Positions 28,552 to 38,489 are shown, counted from the first letter of the stretch. The stretch is DNA of 64,000 nucleotides from CBDFGN01 sp965247065 (GCA_965247065.1 CBDFGN010000006.1:620001-684000), one strand, 5' to 3'. Notes: generated from the sequence alone by a model not told the origin. A program made the numbers and translations.

Positions 28552-29700
28552 TTAGAATGCCTCGCGAATATTAAAGTAAAATCCAGGACGTTGGGTTCCA
28601 AAACCGAAGTCGATTCGTACATTCACCCGCTCTTTGGGTAAGGCCAGGAACCGTATCCCCATCCCGATAGTCTCCTTAATGTCCTGGAATTTGGGATTGG
28701 TAAATGTCGGCGCAACATTCCCTAATCCAAGAAATCCCACCAGCCCCCATCGATGCCAAAAAGGTACTTTTTCGCGACTATCGATCCATTCTGTCCGTCC
28801 CAGCGGAACTCTATATTCTACCTGCGAAGCCCACAGAGCGTTGTCTCGGAAACGACCTAAATAATGGCCTCTCATGATTTTATCACCCCCCAAAAGAGCC
28901 ATGGTTTCAAAAGAGGGGTTCCCCCAGTTATGTTCAATTACCGCCTGAAATGCAATTATGTGTTTTTTGAAAACTAGCCAATAATCTCTAAAATCCAGTT
29001 CGAGTTTGGTGAATTCAAAATCGCTACCCAACCAATTCTGGTAGGTAGTGAGTTTGGTCTCTATGAAAGGACCTCGGGTGGCATTCAAGACATTATCCCG
29101 CTTATCGAATCGCGCTACAATTCCAAGACCTGAGGCAATCCCCCCATCATTACCTGGGATCAAACCGTCTTCGTTAAGCTGTCCGAATGGATCCTTTTCG
29201 ACTATGTTGCTGTTAAGGCGATTGTACCGCATTCCAAAATAGCCATGCTCTAAAATCCTGCGGAAATAGTTGAGATCAAATATATGGGCCCGCGTCGTGT
29301 ACTTTTCCTCATCTTCCTGCTGAGTGTCCGAACCAATTCCATAGAAAAAAACTGGAAAATCTATCCATTCCGTAAATCCGGTGAAAATATGATCATTTCC
29401 CGGCAGAAACAGATCATAAGATAATCTCACTTTGATTTGGTTCTCGAGGGTATAGGATACAGGCATTTTGACACTGGATAGTTGAGTTCCGGGTCTGGAA
29501 TTCCTGAACCTAAAGAAATACATGGCCACCGCTCCAAGACGTAGTCGGGTTTCAGGAGAATAGGTAATGATGGGCAGCGCCAGGAATCTTCCATTGCGAT
29601 CCCTTTTTGTAGAGGAAGAATCTCCGTCTACTTTACATAAGGATGATTGATTTATCAGAACCGTTAAAACTGCGCAGATGACCAGGCACCAGGTTTTCAT
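28552..29700 (-). CDS. BamA/TamA family outer-membrane protein, barrel only
   Basis: A 382-residue protein with a signal peptide (WCLVICAVLTVLINQSSLC) and a 16-strand-type Omp85 barrel region. It starts near LALPIITYSPETRLRLGAVAMYFFR, passes LLGGDKIMRGHYLGRFRDNALWASQVEYRVPL (the conserved lid-loop/strand region), and ends with VNVRIDFGFGTQRPGFYFNIREAF. No POTRA domains precede the barrel, unlike BamA and TamA. It is probably an outer-membrane beta-barrel of the surface-antigen class with unknown substrate. I chose ATG 29700 for the signal peptide; 29712 is an alternative start. Confidence 0.85.
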   Translation of the reverse strand: MKTWCLVICAVLTVLINQSSLCKVDGDSSSTKRDRNGRFLALPIITYSPETRLRLGAVAMYFFRFRNSRPGTQLSSVKMPVSYTLENQIKVRLSYDLFLPGNDHIFTGFTEWIDFPVFFYGIGSDTQQEDEEKYTTRAHIFDLNYFRRILEHGYFGMRYNRLNSNIVEKDPFGQLNEDGLIPGNDGGIASGLGIVARFDKRDNVLNATRGPFIETKLTTYQNWLGSDFEFTKLELDFRDYWLVFKKHIIAFQAVIEHNWGNPSFETMALLGGDKIMRGHYLGRFRDNALWASQVEYRVPLGRTEWIDSREKVPFWHRWGLVGFLGLGNVAPTFTNPKFQDIKETIGMGIRFLALPKERVNVRIDFGFGTQRPGFYFNIREAF

Positions 29701-29908
29701 GGAGATGTACATGCGATTAGGAGACCTCTTACAAGTCCAACACGATGGCTAGCACAGATTAGTTGGTTGGGGTGCTTGGGCACCCGCTAGGCAACCTACC
29801 TTTATCGATTGAACCCAATTAAAGATACGAATTCCAGCGGGTCAAATAAAATCATGAGCTCTGTTGGGGCAAATAATTCTTTGAAAATATCCACTTAGCG
29901 CGATGGTC

Positions 29909-30010
29909 TTATTCCGCAGCCAGCATGTCGAAGGATAGACCATGCCCAAATGGATAACAAGGATCTTCAGAATCGTAGGGAAGAGTCTCCAATTGGGGCT
30001 CTACCACGGT
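29909..30010 (-). pseudogene. Possible glycoside hydrolase family 3 tail relic
   Basis: On the minus strand the last codons read LPYDSEDPCYPFGHGLSFDMLAAE. The segment DPxYPFGHGLSF is characteristic of the end of the GH3 C-terminal domain. The rest of the frame upstream (to 30178) is not recognisable and no catalytic domain is present. It is a probable remnant; the identification rests on one short motif. Confidence 0.4.
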
Positions 30011-30237
30011 CACTCGGTAAGGCAATTCAATTGGAAGCTTTGCGGTTGGATATTGGAGAGATAAAAGGAAATCAGGAGGGGTTGACCGGTCTCGGTAGTT
30101 ATATAAACTCAAATAAAGATTATTTGAACAGGACTTTTTCCCCAACCCCAGGGATGCGCATTGAATGGGTCGGTGCAAAATTCGGCTTGTTCAAATGAAA
30201 GACTTGGGCGCTAGTTATCAATTTCCTATTTTCAACC

Positions 30238-31527
30238 ATGCGAAGACGCACATTCCTGAATCAGACCATAAAAGCCAGCGCGGCCATTTCGGCTATCCCT
30301 CTATTTCCGGCCACTTTCCAACAGCAACCTTTTCGCCTGGCCATAATCGGATGCGGGTGGTGGGGTAATAATATTCTCCGTGAAGCCTTGAGGCAGGGCG
30401 AATGTAAATTAGTTGGCATCTGCGATGTGGACCAGGCTGCGATTGTCTCCACCAAAGAAGAAATGAGTTCCTTGGTGTCTTACAAGCCCAAAGTCTATAC
30501 CGATTATCGGGACCTTATAAGTGAGCAAAAACCTGAGATCGCGATAGTAGCCACGCCTGACCACTGGCATGCGCTTCCGGCAATTGAGGCTATAAAGAAC
30601 GGGGCCCATGTCTATCTTGAAAAACCGATCGGCCATACAATTAATGAGGGCAAGGCCATCCTGAAGGCTTCCCGGGACTTCGACAGAAAAGTCCAGATAG
30701 GGACCCACCGGAGGGTATCTCCCCATAACATTTCTGGTATGAAATTTTTGAGGTCCGGCAAAGTCGGAAAGGTCAGTGCGGTCAAGTGTTTTGTGAACTA
30801 CGGTGGTGGCCCTGGTAAGCTCCATCCCGATCGTAAGGCGCCCGCGGGCTTGGATTGGAATTCGTGGTGTGGACCTGCCCCGTTTCGACCCTTTAACGAC
30901 CATATACATCCAAAAGGTTTTCGACAATTTCTGGACTTTGCCAATGGCACAATTGCAGACTGGGGAATTCACTGGTTCGACCAGGTACTTTGGTGGACTG
31001 AAGAACGCTATCCCACCAAGATATATTCAACCGGAGGGAAGTATGTAAAAAAAGACAATTCTGATGCCCCGGATACCCAGTATGCTGTTTACGATTTTGA
31101 GAAATTCACCATGTATTGGGAGCACAAGCTGTCCGCTGGAAATAAGCAGGAATCGGCAAATGTTGGGTGCTATTTTTATGGCACCAAAGGTACATTTCAC
31201 ATGGGTTGGACCGACGGTTGGACTTTTTACCCCAAAGCTAAAGGCCAGGAGGTGATTCATTATGATGCTCAATTAAATAAACCGGATGACCAGAACATTG
31301 CGGAGTTATGGCAGGATTTCATGAGCGCTATTCAGGACAACCGGGAACCAGTGTGTGATGTTCAGCACGGGCATCTCGCCACCAACATCAGCCTTTTAGG
31401 CATGATCTCCTATAAGTTGGGGCGAAGCATCAGGTGGGATGGGAAAAACGAAATGGTGCTAGACGATCCGGAAGCCAACCGATTGCTTGCGCGAGGTTAT
31501 CGAAAACCCTGGGTGTACCCGGATTGA
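30238..31527 (+). CDS. Gfo/Idh/MocA family oxidoreductase, Tat-exported
   Basis: A 429-residue NAD(P)-binding oxidoreductase. The N-terminus MRRRTFLNQTIKASAAIS is a twin-arginine-type signal with an RRxF core. The Rossmann motif is LAIIGCGWWGNN, and the EKP motif (YLEKPIGHTINEGKAIL) supplies the catalytic lysine. TPDHWHALPAIEAIKNGAHV is typical of secreted Bacteroidota and Planctomycetes sugar dehydrogenases. The C-terminal domain includes IADWGIHWFDQVLWW. It probably acts on a sugar or cyclitol in the periplasm; the substrate is unknown. It is intact and single. Confidence 0.92.
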   Translation: MRRRTFLNQTIKASAAISAIPLFPATFQQQPFRLAIIGCGWWGNNILREALRQGECKLVGICDVDQAAIVSTKEEMSSLVSYKPKVYTDYRDLISEQKPEIAIVATPDHWHALPAIEAIKNGAHVYLEKPIGHTINEGKAILKASRDFDRKVQIGTHRRVSPHNISGMKFLRSGKVGKVSAVKCFVNYGGGPGKLHPDRKAPAGLDWNSWCGPAPFRPFNDHIHPKGFRQFLDFANGTIADWGIHWFDQVLWWTEERYPTKIYSTGGKYVKKDNSDAPDTQYAVYDFEKFTMYWEHKLSAGNKQESANVGCYFYGTKGTFHMGWTDGWTFYPKAKGQEVIHYDAQLNKPDDQNIAELWQDFMSAIQDNREPVCDVQHGHLATNISLLGMISYKLGRSIRWDGKNEMVLDDPEANRLLARGYRKPWVYPD

Positions 31528-31542
31528 CAAGGTATCTGCCAA

Positions 31543-32085
31543 CTAATTACCAGCTTTACCCAGCTCACCGCCTGGAACAAAGTAATCCTCTTCCGGGGGA
31601 TCGGCATTGTCACATGAAAGGTATGGGTTATCGGCCTTGTCCCAATCTTCGCTACCATTTTCGATGCGAAGTTTTGAGAAGAGAACCACGAAGGGTTCCA
31701 TTCCAACAATATTAAAGCCCGCATCGATTTCATCGTAGGGCTTAGCCCGGGTTCGCAATCGAGGTCCACGGTAGGCATGCTTTTCCTCCCGGATCCCATA
31801 ACTCACGGCGATCTCATGGTCATATTGGCTCTTTAAACGAATGTCATATTTGATGGTATTCCTAACGGTATCGTACCAGTGCACCTTGAGTTTAAAAAAG
31901 ATATTCTGATAGCAATGGGAAACTCGCCATGGTCCCCAGAGAGAATCCAAAATCACCAGGTGTTTTTGGGCCAAAGTCTGGTTGGAGATGACCAGGCTCA
32001 GTAGAATAACCAAGGCCGTTTTCAACAGATTTGATAGTTGGTGCTTCAATTTACAATTTTGAATTTGCAAATGCCACTGGGACAA
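31543..32085 (-). CDS. Secreted hypothetical protein
   Basis: A 180-residue protein with a signal peptide (LLKTALVILLSLVISNQTLAQK, after an N-terminal extension that may not be translated). The mature part contains VILDSLWGPWRVSHCYQNIFFKLKVHWYDTVRNT and ends with an acidic, proline-rich tail (SCDNADPPEEDYFVPGG). No family is recognised. It converges on the Gfo/Idh/MocA gene with a 15-base gap. Two mature cysteines could pair. Confidence 0.5.
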   Translation of the reverse strand: MSQWHLQIQNCKLKHQLSNLLKTALVILLSLVISNQTLAQKHLVILDSLWGPWRVSHCYQNIFFKLKVHWYDTVRNTIKYDIRLKSQYDHEIAVSYGIREEKHAYRGPRLRTRAKPYDEIDAGFNIVGMEPFVVLFSKLRIENGSEDWDKADNPYLSCDNADPPEEDYFVPGGELGKAGN

Positions 32086-32205
32086 TGAGTGAATGAGTGA
32101 AGAGAGAAGAAGTACTAAGCGAAGGACAGCGGAGAGAATAATCAGGCAACATTAATTGAAGGAAATGATCCGATTCTATTGACTAAGTTAGAGCATGGTT
32201 GAAAT

Positions 32206-32227
32206 ATTAGTAGGATATGAAACTAAT
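32206..32227. promoter_or_regulatory. Candidate MarR operator upstream of marR
   Basis: An inverted repeat ATTAGT-(10 bases)-ACTAAT lies 27 bases upstream of the marR start. Its core TTAGTAGGATAT (32207-32218) recurs with one mismatch at 32743-32754, between marR and the adaptor gene. MarR proteins normally bind imperfect palindromes of this size that overlap their own promoter, so this is a reasonable autoregulatory operator. Confidence 0.45.
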
Positions 32228-32253
32228 TTAGAGCAGGGCTCGTTTGGGTTGTT

Positions 32254-32742
32254 ATGAAAGTTAGGGAGCAAACCCCGGTAACCGATCGATTGAACTCAAG
32301 GCCAAGGCTTCAAATAGCCAGGGCGGTAGGTAGGTTTTCAAGGTCTATAGTGAGTTTAGCCAACAAACGACTTCAAGAGGCTGGTCACGATTTATCTCTG
32401 GAACACGCCATATTACTCAAACATTTGATTGAGAAAGAGGGTCAGACGCAACAGCAATTGGCAGAAAACACATTCAAGCACAAAACCAGCATTACTTTTC
32501 TCATTGATAAGATGGTGAAGAAAAACTTGGTCGTTCGGGTTCCGGATCGACTTGACCGTCGCAATAAGCTGATCTACCTGACGGAAAAGGGAAGGAATGT
32601 TCTGGATGAAATTTTCCCGATCCTATTCGAGGAATTATACCAAATCACACAAGAGATCGATGAAAGGGAACTTAAGTTATGCATCTCCATTTTGGAGAAA
32701 CTATTGATCAATACGCAAAAACAATTGAAAGAAATTCTCTAG
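32254..32742 (+). CDS. MarR family transcriptional regulator
   Basis: A 162-residue winged-helix regulator. The DNA-binding region has EGQTQQQLAENTFKHKTSITFLIDKMVKKNLVVRVPDRLDRRNKLIYLTEKGRNVL, including the DRRNK wing motif typical of MarR. A C-terminal dimerisation helix follows. It is the first gene of a marR-adaptor-RND-TolC operon and probably represses efflux until a ligand binds. The start at 32254 is ATG, followed by a short unstructured N-terminus. Confidence 0.93.
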   Translation: MKVREQTPVTDRLNSRPRLQIARAVGRFSRSIVSLANKRLQEAGHDLSLEHAILLKHLIEKEGQTQQQLAENTFKHKTSITFLIDKMVKKNLVVRVPDRLDRRNKLIYLTEKGRNVLDEIFPILFEELYQITQEIDERELKLCISILEKLLINTQKQLKEIL

Positions 32743-32761
32743 TTAGTAGGACATAATACTA
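32743..32761. promoter_or_regulatory. Second candidate MarR site, before the adaptor gene
   Basis: TTAGTAGGACAT at 32743-32754 repeats the core found upstream of marR. It is part of a TAGTA-(8 bases)-TACTA inverted repeat (32744-32761). It begins right after the marR stop codon and 44 bases before the adaptor start, where it could control an internal promoter. Confidence 0.4.
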
Positions 32762-32804
32762 TTAATCAAACCACTTTTAGCACCGCGAATTTGAAATCAT
32801 CCTC

Positions 32805-33923
32805 ATGAGATTAGCGATAAATATTGCAATCGGACTGATAGTTCTGGTTGCAGCGGGATTCTTTGCCTGGAATCTGATCAATAGCAGACAAAGACCCAAG
32901 CCAATAGTAGAAAAGGCCAAGACCACGGTATACGTAGAGACCGTCAGGAATCAAACCGTTCCGATCGTCATTCCGGCCCACGGCAATCTTATGGCCTTGC
33001 ATAAGGTTGAACTCTACGCGGAAGTTCAGGGAATATTTCAGGAGAGCGGAAAAATCTTCAAACCGGGTCAAACCTACCGAAAGGGTGGTATCTTATTGAG
33101 GCTTGATGGCCGGGAGTACCAGGCCAGTCTTATAGCCCAGAAAAGCAATCTTCAAAATTTGATCACCGCCAGCCTGTCGGATATGAAATTCGATTATCCC
33201 GATTCCTACCCCAATTGGGAAAGGTACCTACAAAACTTCGACTTGAATCTACCAGTTCCTTCACTGCCGGAACCTCTCTCCCAACAAGAAAGCTTTTTCG
33301 TCAACGGCAGGAACATAGTTACCACCTATTATGGCATTAAGAACATGGAAGAGAGGTACCGTAAATATACGATAAGGGCACCGTTCAACGGAATTCTAAT
33401 CGCAGCAGAGGTAAACCTCGGAACCCTGGTGCGATCAGGTCAAAAACTCGGAGAGTTTATTGATCCCTCTATTTACGAACTCGAGGTTGCCATTAGCAAA
33501 GGCTTCAGCGAATTACTAAGGCTGGGAAAGACAGTGACTCTGAACAATCTGGATCATACCGACCAGTGGGACGGGACCGTGTCGAGGGTCAACGGAAAAG
33601 TCGATCCCAGCACGCAAACGGTCCAGGTCTTTATTCAAGTGGCTGGCCGTGGTCTAAAGGAAGGAATGTATCTGGAAGCAGACCTTTTGGCCAAAGAAGA
33701 ACCCGACGCCATTGAGATCTCCCGCAAACTTCTGGTAAATAATTCTCACGTCTTTATAGTAAGAGACAGCACTCTTAACCTGATTGAGGTCAGGCCGGTT
33801 CATTTCACAGATAAAAGTGTGGTCGTTAAGGGCCTGGAGGATGGAACCACCTTGCTGGCACGCTCGGTAATGGGAGCCTACAACGGCATGTTAGTTGAGG
33901 TGGCTGATCAACAACTGAACTAG
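32805..33923 (+). CDS. RND efflux periplasmic adaptor (membrane fusion protein)
   Basis: A 372-residue adaptor with an N-terminal membrane anchor (AINIAIGLIVLVAAGFFAWNLI). The lipoyl-like half-motif is VELYAEVQGIFQESGKIFKPGQTYRKGGILLRLD, followed by a coiled-coil hairpin, then YRKYTIRAPFNGILIAAEVNLGTLVRSGQKLGEFIDPSIYELEVAI and the beta-barrel domain. It links the inner-membrane RND pump to the TolC channel. It is encoded 17 bases before the pump gene and 62 bases after marR. It is full length and clearly in the efflux operon. Confidence 0.93.
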   Translation: MRLAINIAIGLIVLVAAGFFAWNLINSRQRPKPIVEKAKTTVYVETVRNQTVPIVIPAHGNLMALHKVELYAEVQGIFQESGKIFKPGQTYRKGGILLRLDGREYQASLIAQKSNLQNLITASLSDMKFDYPDSYPNWERYLQNFDLNLPVPSLPEPLSQQESFFVNGRNIVTTYYGIKNMEERYRKYTIRAPFNGILIAAEVNLGTLVRSGQKLGEFIDPSIYELEVAISKGFSELLRLGKTVTLNNLDHTDQWDGTVSRVNGKVDPSTQTVQVFIQVAGRGLKEGMYLEADLLAKEEPDAIEISRKLLVNNSHVFIVRDSTLNLIEVRPVHFTDKSVVVKGLEDGTTLLARSVMGAYNGMLVEVADQQLN

Positions 33924-33940
33924 ATAATGATCCTGGTAAA

Positions 33941-36900
33941 ATGAAAAAGGTAATAACCTATTTTATTAAGTATCCGGTTGCTGTGAATGTGACCATGCTT
34001 GCCGTGCTGGTATTTGGGCTGCTTGGCCTGTCCAGAATGCAGTCGTCGTTCTTTCCCCTGGTTCCATCCAGAATAATAACCATTAATGTTACCTATCCAG
34101 GATCCTCTCCCAGGGAAATTGAGGAAGGGATTGTTCTCAAGATTGAGGACAATCTTAAAGGTCTGGTAGGAATTGACAGGGTTACTTCTAAATCCTCGGA
34201 GAACTCCGGTGCAATAACTGTGGAAATCGAGAAAGGGCGAGATATCGATGTCATGCTCTCAGAAGTTAAGAACGCCGTTGACAGGGTTCCAGGGTATCCA
34301 ACCGGTATGGAACCAATTGTGGTTGCCAAACGTGAGGCCATTAGGGAGTCGATTTCCTTTTCATTAAGTGGAGACGTCGTCCCGCTAAGAACTCTCAAAG
34401 AAATTTCCAGGAACATTGAAAATGATTTACGGGCCATGGACGGAATCTCACAGGTGGAGGTTTCTGGGTACCCGCTAGAGGAGATTGAAATCGCGGTCCG
34501 GGAAAGCGATTTACTGGCGTACGAACTTACTTTCCAGGATGTGGCCAGAAGTATTACCAGAGAAAACATTCTTACTACAGGAGGCAACATCAAGACTGAG
34601 ACGGAAGAATATCTTATTAGGGCCAACAATCGGTCATACTACGGGAACGAGCTGGACAACCTTATCGTACGGACTGATCTCAGCGGAAATACTATTCGGC
34701 TCATGGATGTCGCCGAGGTTCGGGACATCTTCTCGGAATCTCCTAATGCAAGTTACTTCAATGGCAATCTTTCTGTGTCCGTTGGAGTCAGCAATACCAA
34801 CAATGAAGATCTTATTTCTTCAGCTGCTAAAGTGAATGCATACGTGGAAAATTTCAACCAAAAGTACAACAACGTTCATTTGGACATAATTCGTGATGCC
34901 TCAATTACCCTGAACCAAAGGACTGAGCTGTTGAGCAGGAACATGGCGATGGGAGCGCTTTTGGTCCTGTTTTTCCTGGGCTTTTTCCTTAATGCCCGTC
35001 TCGCTTTTTGGGTTGCAGTGGGATTTCCAGTTGCTTTCGCGGGTATGTTCATTTTTGCTCCGGTCTTGGATGTAACCATAAATGTGCTCTCCCTTTTCGG
35101 AATGATTATCGTAATTGGCATTTTGGTGGACGACGGGATCGTAGTCGCCGAAAACATCTACAATCACTATGAAAAGGGCAAGAACAGAGTACAAGCCGCA
35201 ATCGATGGCACCATGGAAGTGCTGGCACCAATTGTGTCGGCTATAATAACCACTGTGCTCGCGTTTGGTACCTTCTTATTCCTGGACGGCCGGATTGGAG
35301 ATTTCTTCAGTCAAGTTTCTGTGGTAGTAATCCTTACATTAACCGTCTCCTTGCTGGAGGCCTTTATTATTTTACCAGCTCACATCGCCCACTCAAAGGC
35401 TCTCAGAGATAGAACCAAAGACCCCAAGGACCAAAACGTCCTCCAACTCGTCTTTTCCATTTTTAGAAAATTCAATTCGTATGGAGAAAAGATTATGATC
35501 TTCCTACGGGACGCGGTCTATATGCCGTTGTTCAATTTTTCTTTGGGTCACAAATTCGTCGTGGTATCGGTTGTAACGGCAATGTTGATCCTTACCATCG
35601 GATCGATAGGCGGGGGGATCATCCGAACCTCGTTTTTCCCATCCATAGCCAGTGACCGCGTGTCCATAGATTTGACCATGCCCCAAGGTACCAGTGTTAC
35701 TATAACCGATTCCCTGGCCTCCCATATAGAAGCCATCATTTGGGAAGTAAACAAGCAGTTCACCGCTGAATATGGCAGCGACAAAGATGTGGTTGAGAAC
35801 GTAATCAAAAAGATTGGGCCGGGCACCTCAAATGCCAACATAAGGGTGAATTTATTACCTGGGGAAGAAAGAGACTTTGAAGCGTTCAAAATGGCGAATG
35901 CGATCCAAAACCGAGTGGGTCCAATTTACGGTGCAGAAAGCATAACATATGGTTCTGGAGGCAACTTCGGAGGCAGCCCGGTGGCAGTGTCTTTGCTTGG
36001 TAACAACATACAGGAATTGAAACTGGCCAAGCAGGAGTTAAAAGAAGAACTGCAGCAGAATCCGTTGCTAAAGGACGTAGCCGACAATGACCCGGCAGGG
36101 ATCAAGGAGATCAAGATTGATCTCAAAGACAACGCCTACCTGTTGGGCCTGAATTCTCAAAATGTGATGAGCCAGGTACGTTCCGGGTTCTTTGGATTCC
36201 AAGCGCAAAGATTTCAGAGGGGCCAGGACGAAATTAAGATCTGGGTCCGCTATCAAAAACAGAATAGATCTTCGATCCAGGATTTAGATAAGATGCGGAT
36301 CGTGACTCCGTTAGGGGACAGGGTGCCTTTCTCGGAAATTGCAAATTACTCCATTGAGCGAGGGGAGGTCTCTATCAATCACCTCAACGGACAACGGGAA
36401 ATACAGGTAACTGCTGATATGAAGAACCCAGGAGAAAGCGCCACCGATATCAACGCCGATATCCGCACTCTTATTCTTCCCCAAATCCTGTCAAAATATC
36501 CCACGGTAACCGCGCTCTATGAGGGTCAAAATCGCGAGGCGGGCAAATTCACTACCTCCGCCGGTCAGGTTTTCCCAGTGGTCATGCTGCTGATTTACGC
36601 TACCATCGCTTTCACCTTCAGGTCCTACAGCCAGCCCTTGCTTCTAATAATGCTGGTTCCGTTCAGTCTGATTGGAGTTGCCTGGGGGCATTGGCTGCAT
36701 GGTTTTCCTATTAATATTCTGTCGCTCCTGGGCATAATTGCCTTGATCGGTATCCTGGTGAATGATGGCTTGGTATTGATAGAAAAATTTAACGGTTATC
36801 TAAAAGAAGGAATCCCTTTCGATGAGGCTTTGCAAACCGCCAGTAAATCAAGATTCAGGGCTATTTTTCTGACCACCATAACCACTGTCGCCGGTTTGGC

Positions 36901-37117
36901 ACCTTTGATGCTTGAGACCAGCCGGCAGGCCCAATTCCTTATACCGATGGCTATTTCCATTTCCTACGGGATCGCTTTTGCCACCATACTGACTCTCCTG
37001 ATGCTTCCGATGATACTGTCCTGGAGCAATTCGGTGAAGGTCGGGGTCAAATGGCTGTCGACTGGTGACCGGGTGTCCAAGGAGGAGGTTGAGAGGGCCG
37101 TTCTGGAATTGAATTAA
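33941..37117 (+). CDS. RND efflux permease
   Basis: A 1058-residue inner-membrane pump of the AcrB/HAE1-like class. Helix 1 is near residues 10-30, the first large periplasmic loop is present, and helix 4 carries the proton-relay DD pair in GILVDDGIVVAENI. A second repeat has PFSLIGVAWGHWLHGFPINILSLLGIIALIGILVNDGLVLIEKFN and ends near TILTLLMLPMILSW. Transport is driven by the proton motive force; the substrates are probably hydrophobic compounds but are not set by sequence. Gene order and length are standard. Confidence 0.94.
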   Translation: MKKVITYFIKYPVAVNVTMLAVLVFGLLGLSRMQSSFFPLVPSRIITINVTYPGSSPREIEEGIVLKIEDNLKGLVGIDRVTSKSSENSGAITVEIEKGRDIDVMLSEVKNAVDRVPGYPTGMEPIVVAKREAIRESISFSLSGDVVPLRTLKEISRNIENDLRAMDGISQVEVSGYPLEEIEIAVRESDLLAYELTFQDVARSITRENILTTGGNIKTETEEYLIRANNRSYYGNELDNLIVRTDLSGNTIRLMDVAEVRDIFSESPNASYFNGNLSVSVGVSNTNNEDLISSAAKVNAYVENFNQKYNNVHLDIIRDASITLNQRTELLSRNMAMGALLVLFFLGFFLNARLAFWVAVGFPVAFAGMFIFAPVLDVTINVLSLFGMIIVIGILVDDGIVVAENIYNHYEKGKNRVQAAIDGTMEVLAPIVSAIITTVLAFGTFLFLDGRIGDFFSQVSVVVILTLTVSLLEAFIILPAHIAHSKALRDRTKDPKDQNVLQLVFSIFRKFNSYGEKIMIFLRDAVYMPLFNFSLGHKFVVVSVVTAMLILTIGSIGGGIIRTSFFPSIASDRVSIDLTMPQGTSVTITDSLASHIEAIIWEVNKQFTAEYGSDKDVVENVIKKIGPGTSNANIRVNLLPGEERDFEAFKMANAIQNRVGPIYGAESITYGSGGNFGGSPVAVSLLGNNIQELKLAKQELKEELQQNPLLKDVADNDPAGIKEIKIDLKDNAYLLGLNSQNVMSQVRSGFFGFQAQRFQRGQDEIKIWVRYQKQNRSSIQDLDKMRIVTPLGDRVPFSEIANYSIERGEVSINHLNGQREIQVTADMKNPGESATDINADIRTLILPQILSKYPTVTALYEGQNREAGKFTTSAGQVFPVVMLLIYATIAFTFRSYSQPLLLIMLVPFSLIGVAWGHWLHGFPINILSLLGIIALIGILVNDGLVLIEKFNGYLKEGIPFDEALQTASKSRFRAIFLTTITTVAGLAPLMLETSRQAQFLIPMAISISYGIAFATILTLLMLPMILSWSNSVKVGVKWLSTGDRVSKEEVERAVLELN

Positions 37118-37120
37118 AAT

Positions 37121-38464
37121 GTGCATCAAATGAACACTCACAAACTTGGAAAAATGAAGCTTAAAATTTGGGTGACTCTGGGGCTGGCTTTAGCAACCTT
37201 GGGCTGCCTTAGGGCTCAAAGGCTCCTAACCCTGGAGGAAGCGGTTCAGATCGCACTCAGCGAGAACTATAATATTCAAGTGGCCAGGAATGACTTGGAG
37301 ATAGCCCAGAACAACTATCATCCAGGGGTTGCGGGCCTTTTGCCAACTCTTGACCTGGGTGGAAATTATACCTACAGCAAAAGAAACACGACCCAGCAGT
37401 TCCTAGGCCAGGAGCCCAACAACATAACCGGAGCAGTTAATACGGGGTACGGAGGGTCTGTGGATCTTGGTTACACGCTGTTTAACGGACTGGGCAACGT
37501 ATACAATTTCAAAAGGCTCAAATCCACATTAGCCTTGGTGGATGCCCAAACCAGGGCCAACATAGAAATCAGCATAATGGACGTGGTCACTGCCTATTAC
37601 TCCCTGGCCAGGGAGCAGGAGAACTTTCGGATTGCAACTGAGGCGTTGGAAATATCCAGTGAGCGTTTGCAGCGGGCCCAGGATCTATTGCGATTTGGCC
37701 AATCAAGCCGAAGGACGTATCTGAATGATAAGGTAAACTATAACACCGATAGTGCGTCCCTGGTCACGGCTGAGTTATTTCTTGAAAAAGCCCAAAATGA
37801 TTTAATTTTCCTACTGGGGGGTAATTTACAGAATTTCATAGTCAGCACTGAGGTCATTCTGGATAGCGACCTGAGCTACGATAACCTCCATGACCAATCC
37901 ATGTCGAACAATTATCAAATCATTGCCGGCCAGTACAGCAAGAATAACGCTGAGATTGATCTAAAGCTCGCCAGCGCTGTGCAGATGCCCAGGCTGACCG
38001 CCAATGCAGCTTACGGATATAACAAGATCAACAACGACGCTGGCTTTCTCATTTCAAATCGTACCAATGGACTTACTGCCGGGCTCGCACTGGGCTTCAA
38101 TATTTACGACGGCAAGCGTCGGCAAATTGAAAAGCAAAACACCAGAATCGCAATGGAGAATCAAAACATACTTTACCAGGAGTTGCTAAAACAAACAGAA
38201 AGAAACTTTGACAATGCCTTTGCCGCTTACGAGAATAACATCACCCTATTAAGCATTGAGGAAAACAGTTTGCTCACCGCCCAGCAAAACTTTGAAACTA
38301 CCCAGGAACAGAACCGTTTAGGGGCCGTTACCAGCACCGAATTCAGAGAAGCTCAACTAAACCTGATCAACGCCCAATTCAGAATTACCGACGCCAAGTT
38401 TATAGCCAAAGTAGCAGAGTTGGAGGTAATGCGCGTGGCTGGAAAGTTGCTGGAAAGTATTTAG
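37121..38464 (+). CDS. TolC family outer-membrane channel
   Basis: A 447-residue protein with a signal peptide (LKIWVTLGLALATLGCLRAQ). It contains two repeats of the outer-membrane efflux domain (TLEEAVQIALSENYNIQVARNDLEIAQNNY...GLLPTLDLGGNYTYS; then IAGQYSKNNAEIDLKLASAVQMPRLTANAAYGY, SLRQ-like helices). It forms the outer-membrane exit of the tripartite pump. It starts 4 bases after the pump stop from GTG 37121; ATG 37130 or 37154 would also give a signal peptide. It is full length. Confidence 0.92.
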   Translation: MHQMNTHKLGKMKLKIWVTLGLALATLGCLRAQRLLTLEEAVQIALSENYNIQVARNDLEIAQNNYHPGVAGLLPTLDLGGNYTYSKRNTTQQFLGQEPNNITGAVNTGYGGSVDLGYTLFNGLGNVYNFKRLKSTLALVDAQTRANIEISIMDVVTAYYSLAREQENFRIATEALEISSERLQRAQDLLRFGQSSRRTYLNDKVNYNTDSASLVTAELFLEKAQNDLIFLLGGNLQNFIVSTEVILDSDLSYDNLHDQSMSNNYQIIAGQYSKNNAEIDLKLASAVQMPRLTANAAYGYNKINNDAGFLISNRTNGLTAGLALGFNIYDGKRRQIEKQNTRIAMENQNILYQELLKQTERNFDNAFAAYENNITLLSIEENSLLTAQQNFETTQEQNRLGAVTSTEFREAQLNLINAQFRITDAKFIAKVAELEVMRVAGKLLESI

Positions 38465-38489
38465 CGGGGTTAGTCATTGGTCATTGGTA

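Noticed and set aside
29950..30198. Plus-strand open frame beginning MDNKDLQNRREES
   Set aside because: It has no recognisable domain or signal and lies opposite the GH3-like relic. It looks like a chance frame.
32179..32240. Direct repeat ACTAA(G/T)TTAGAGCA(T/G)GG upstream of marR
   Set aside because: Two copies are visible, but the spacing is irregular and it overlaps the stronger palindrome. It was not listed as a separate operator.
34093..34629. Long minus-strand open frame inside the RND pump gene
   Set aside because: It is an antisense shadow of a strongly conserved gene and has a serine-rich low-complexity translation.
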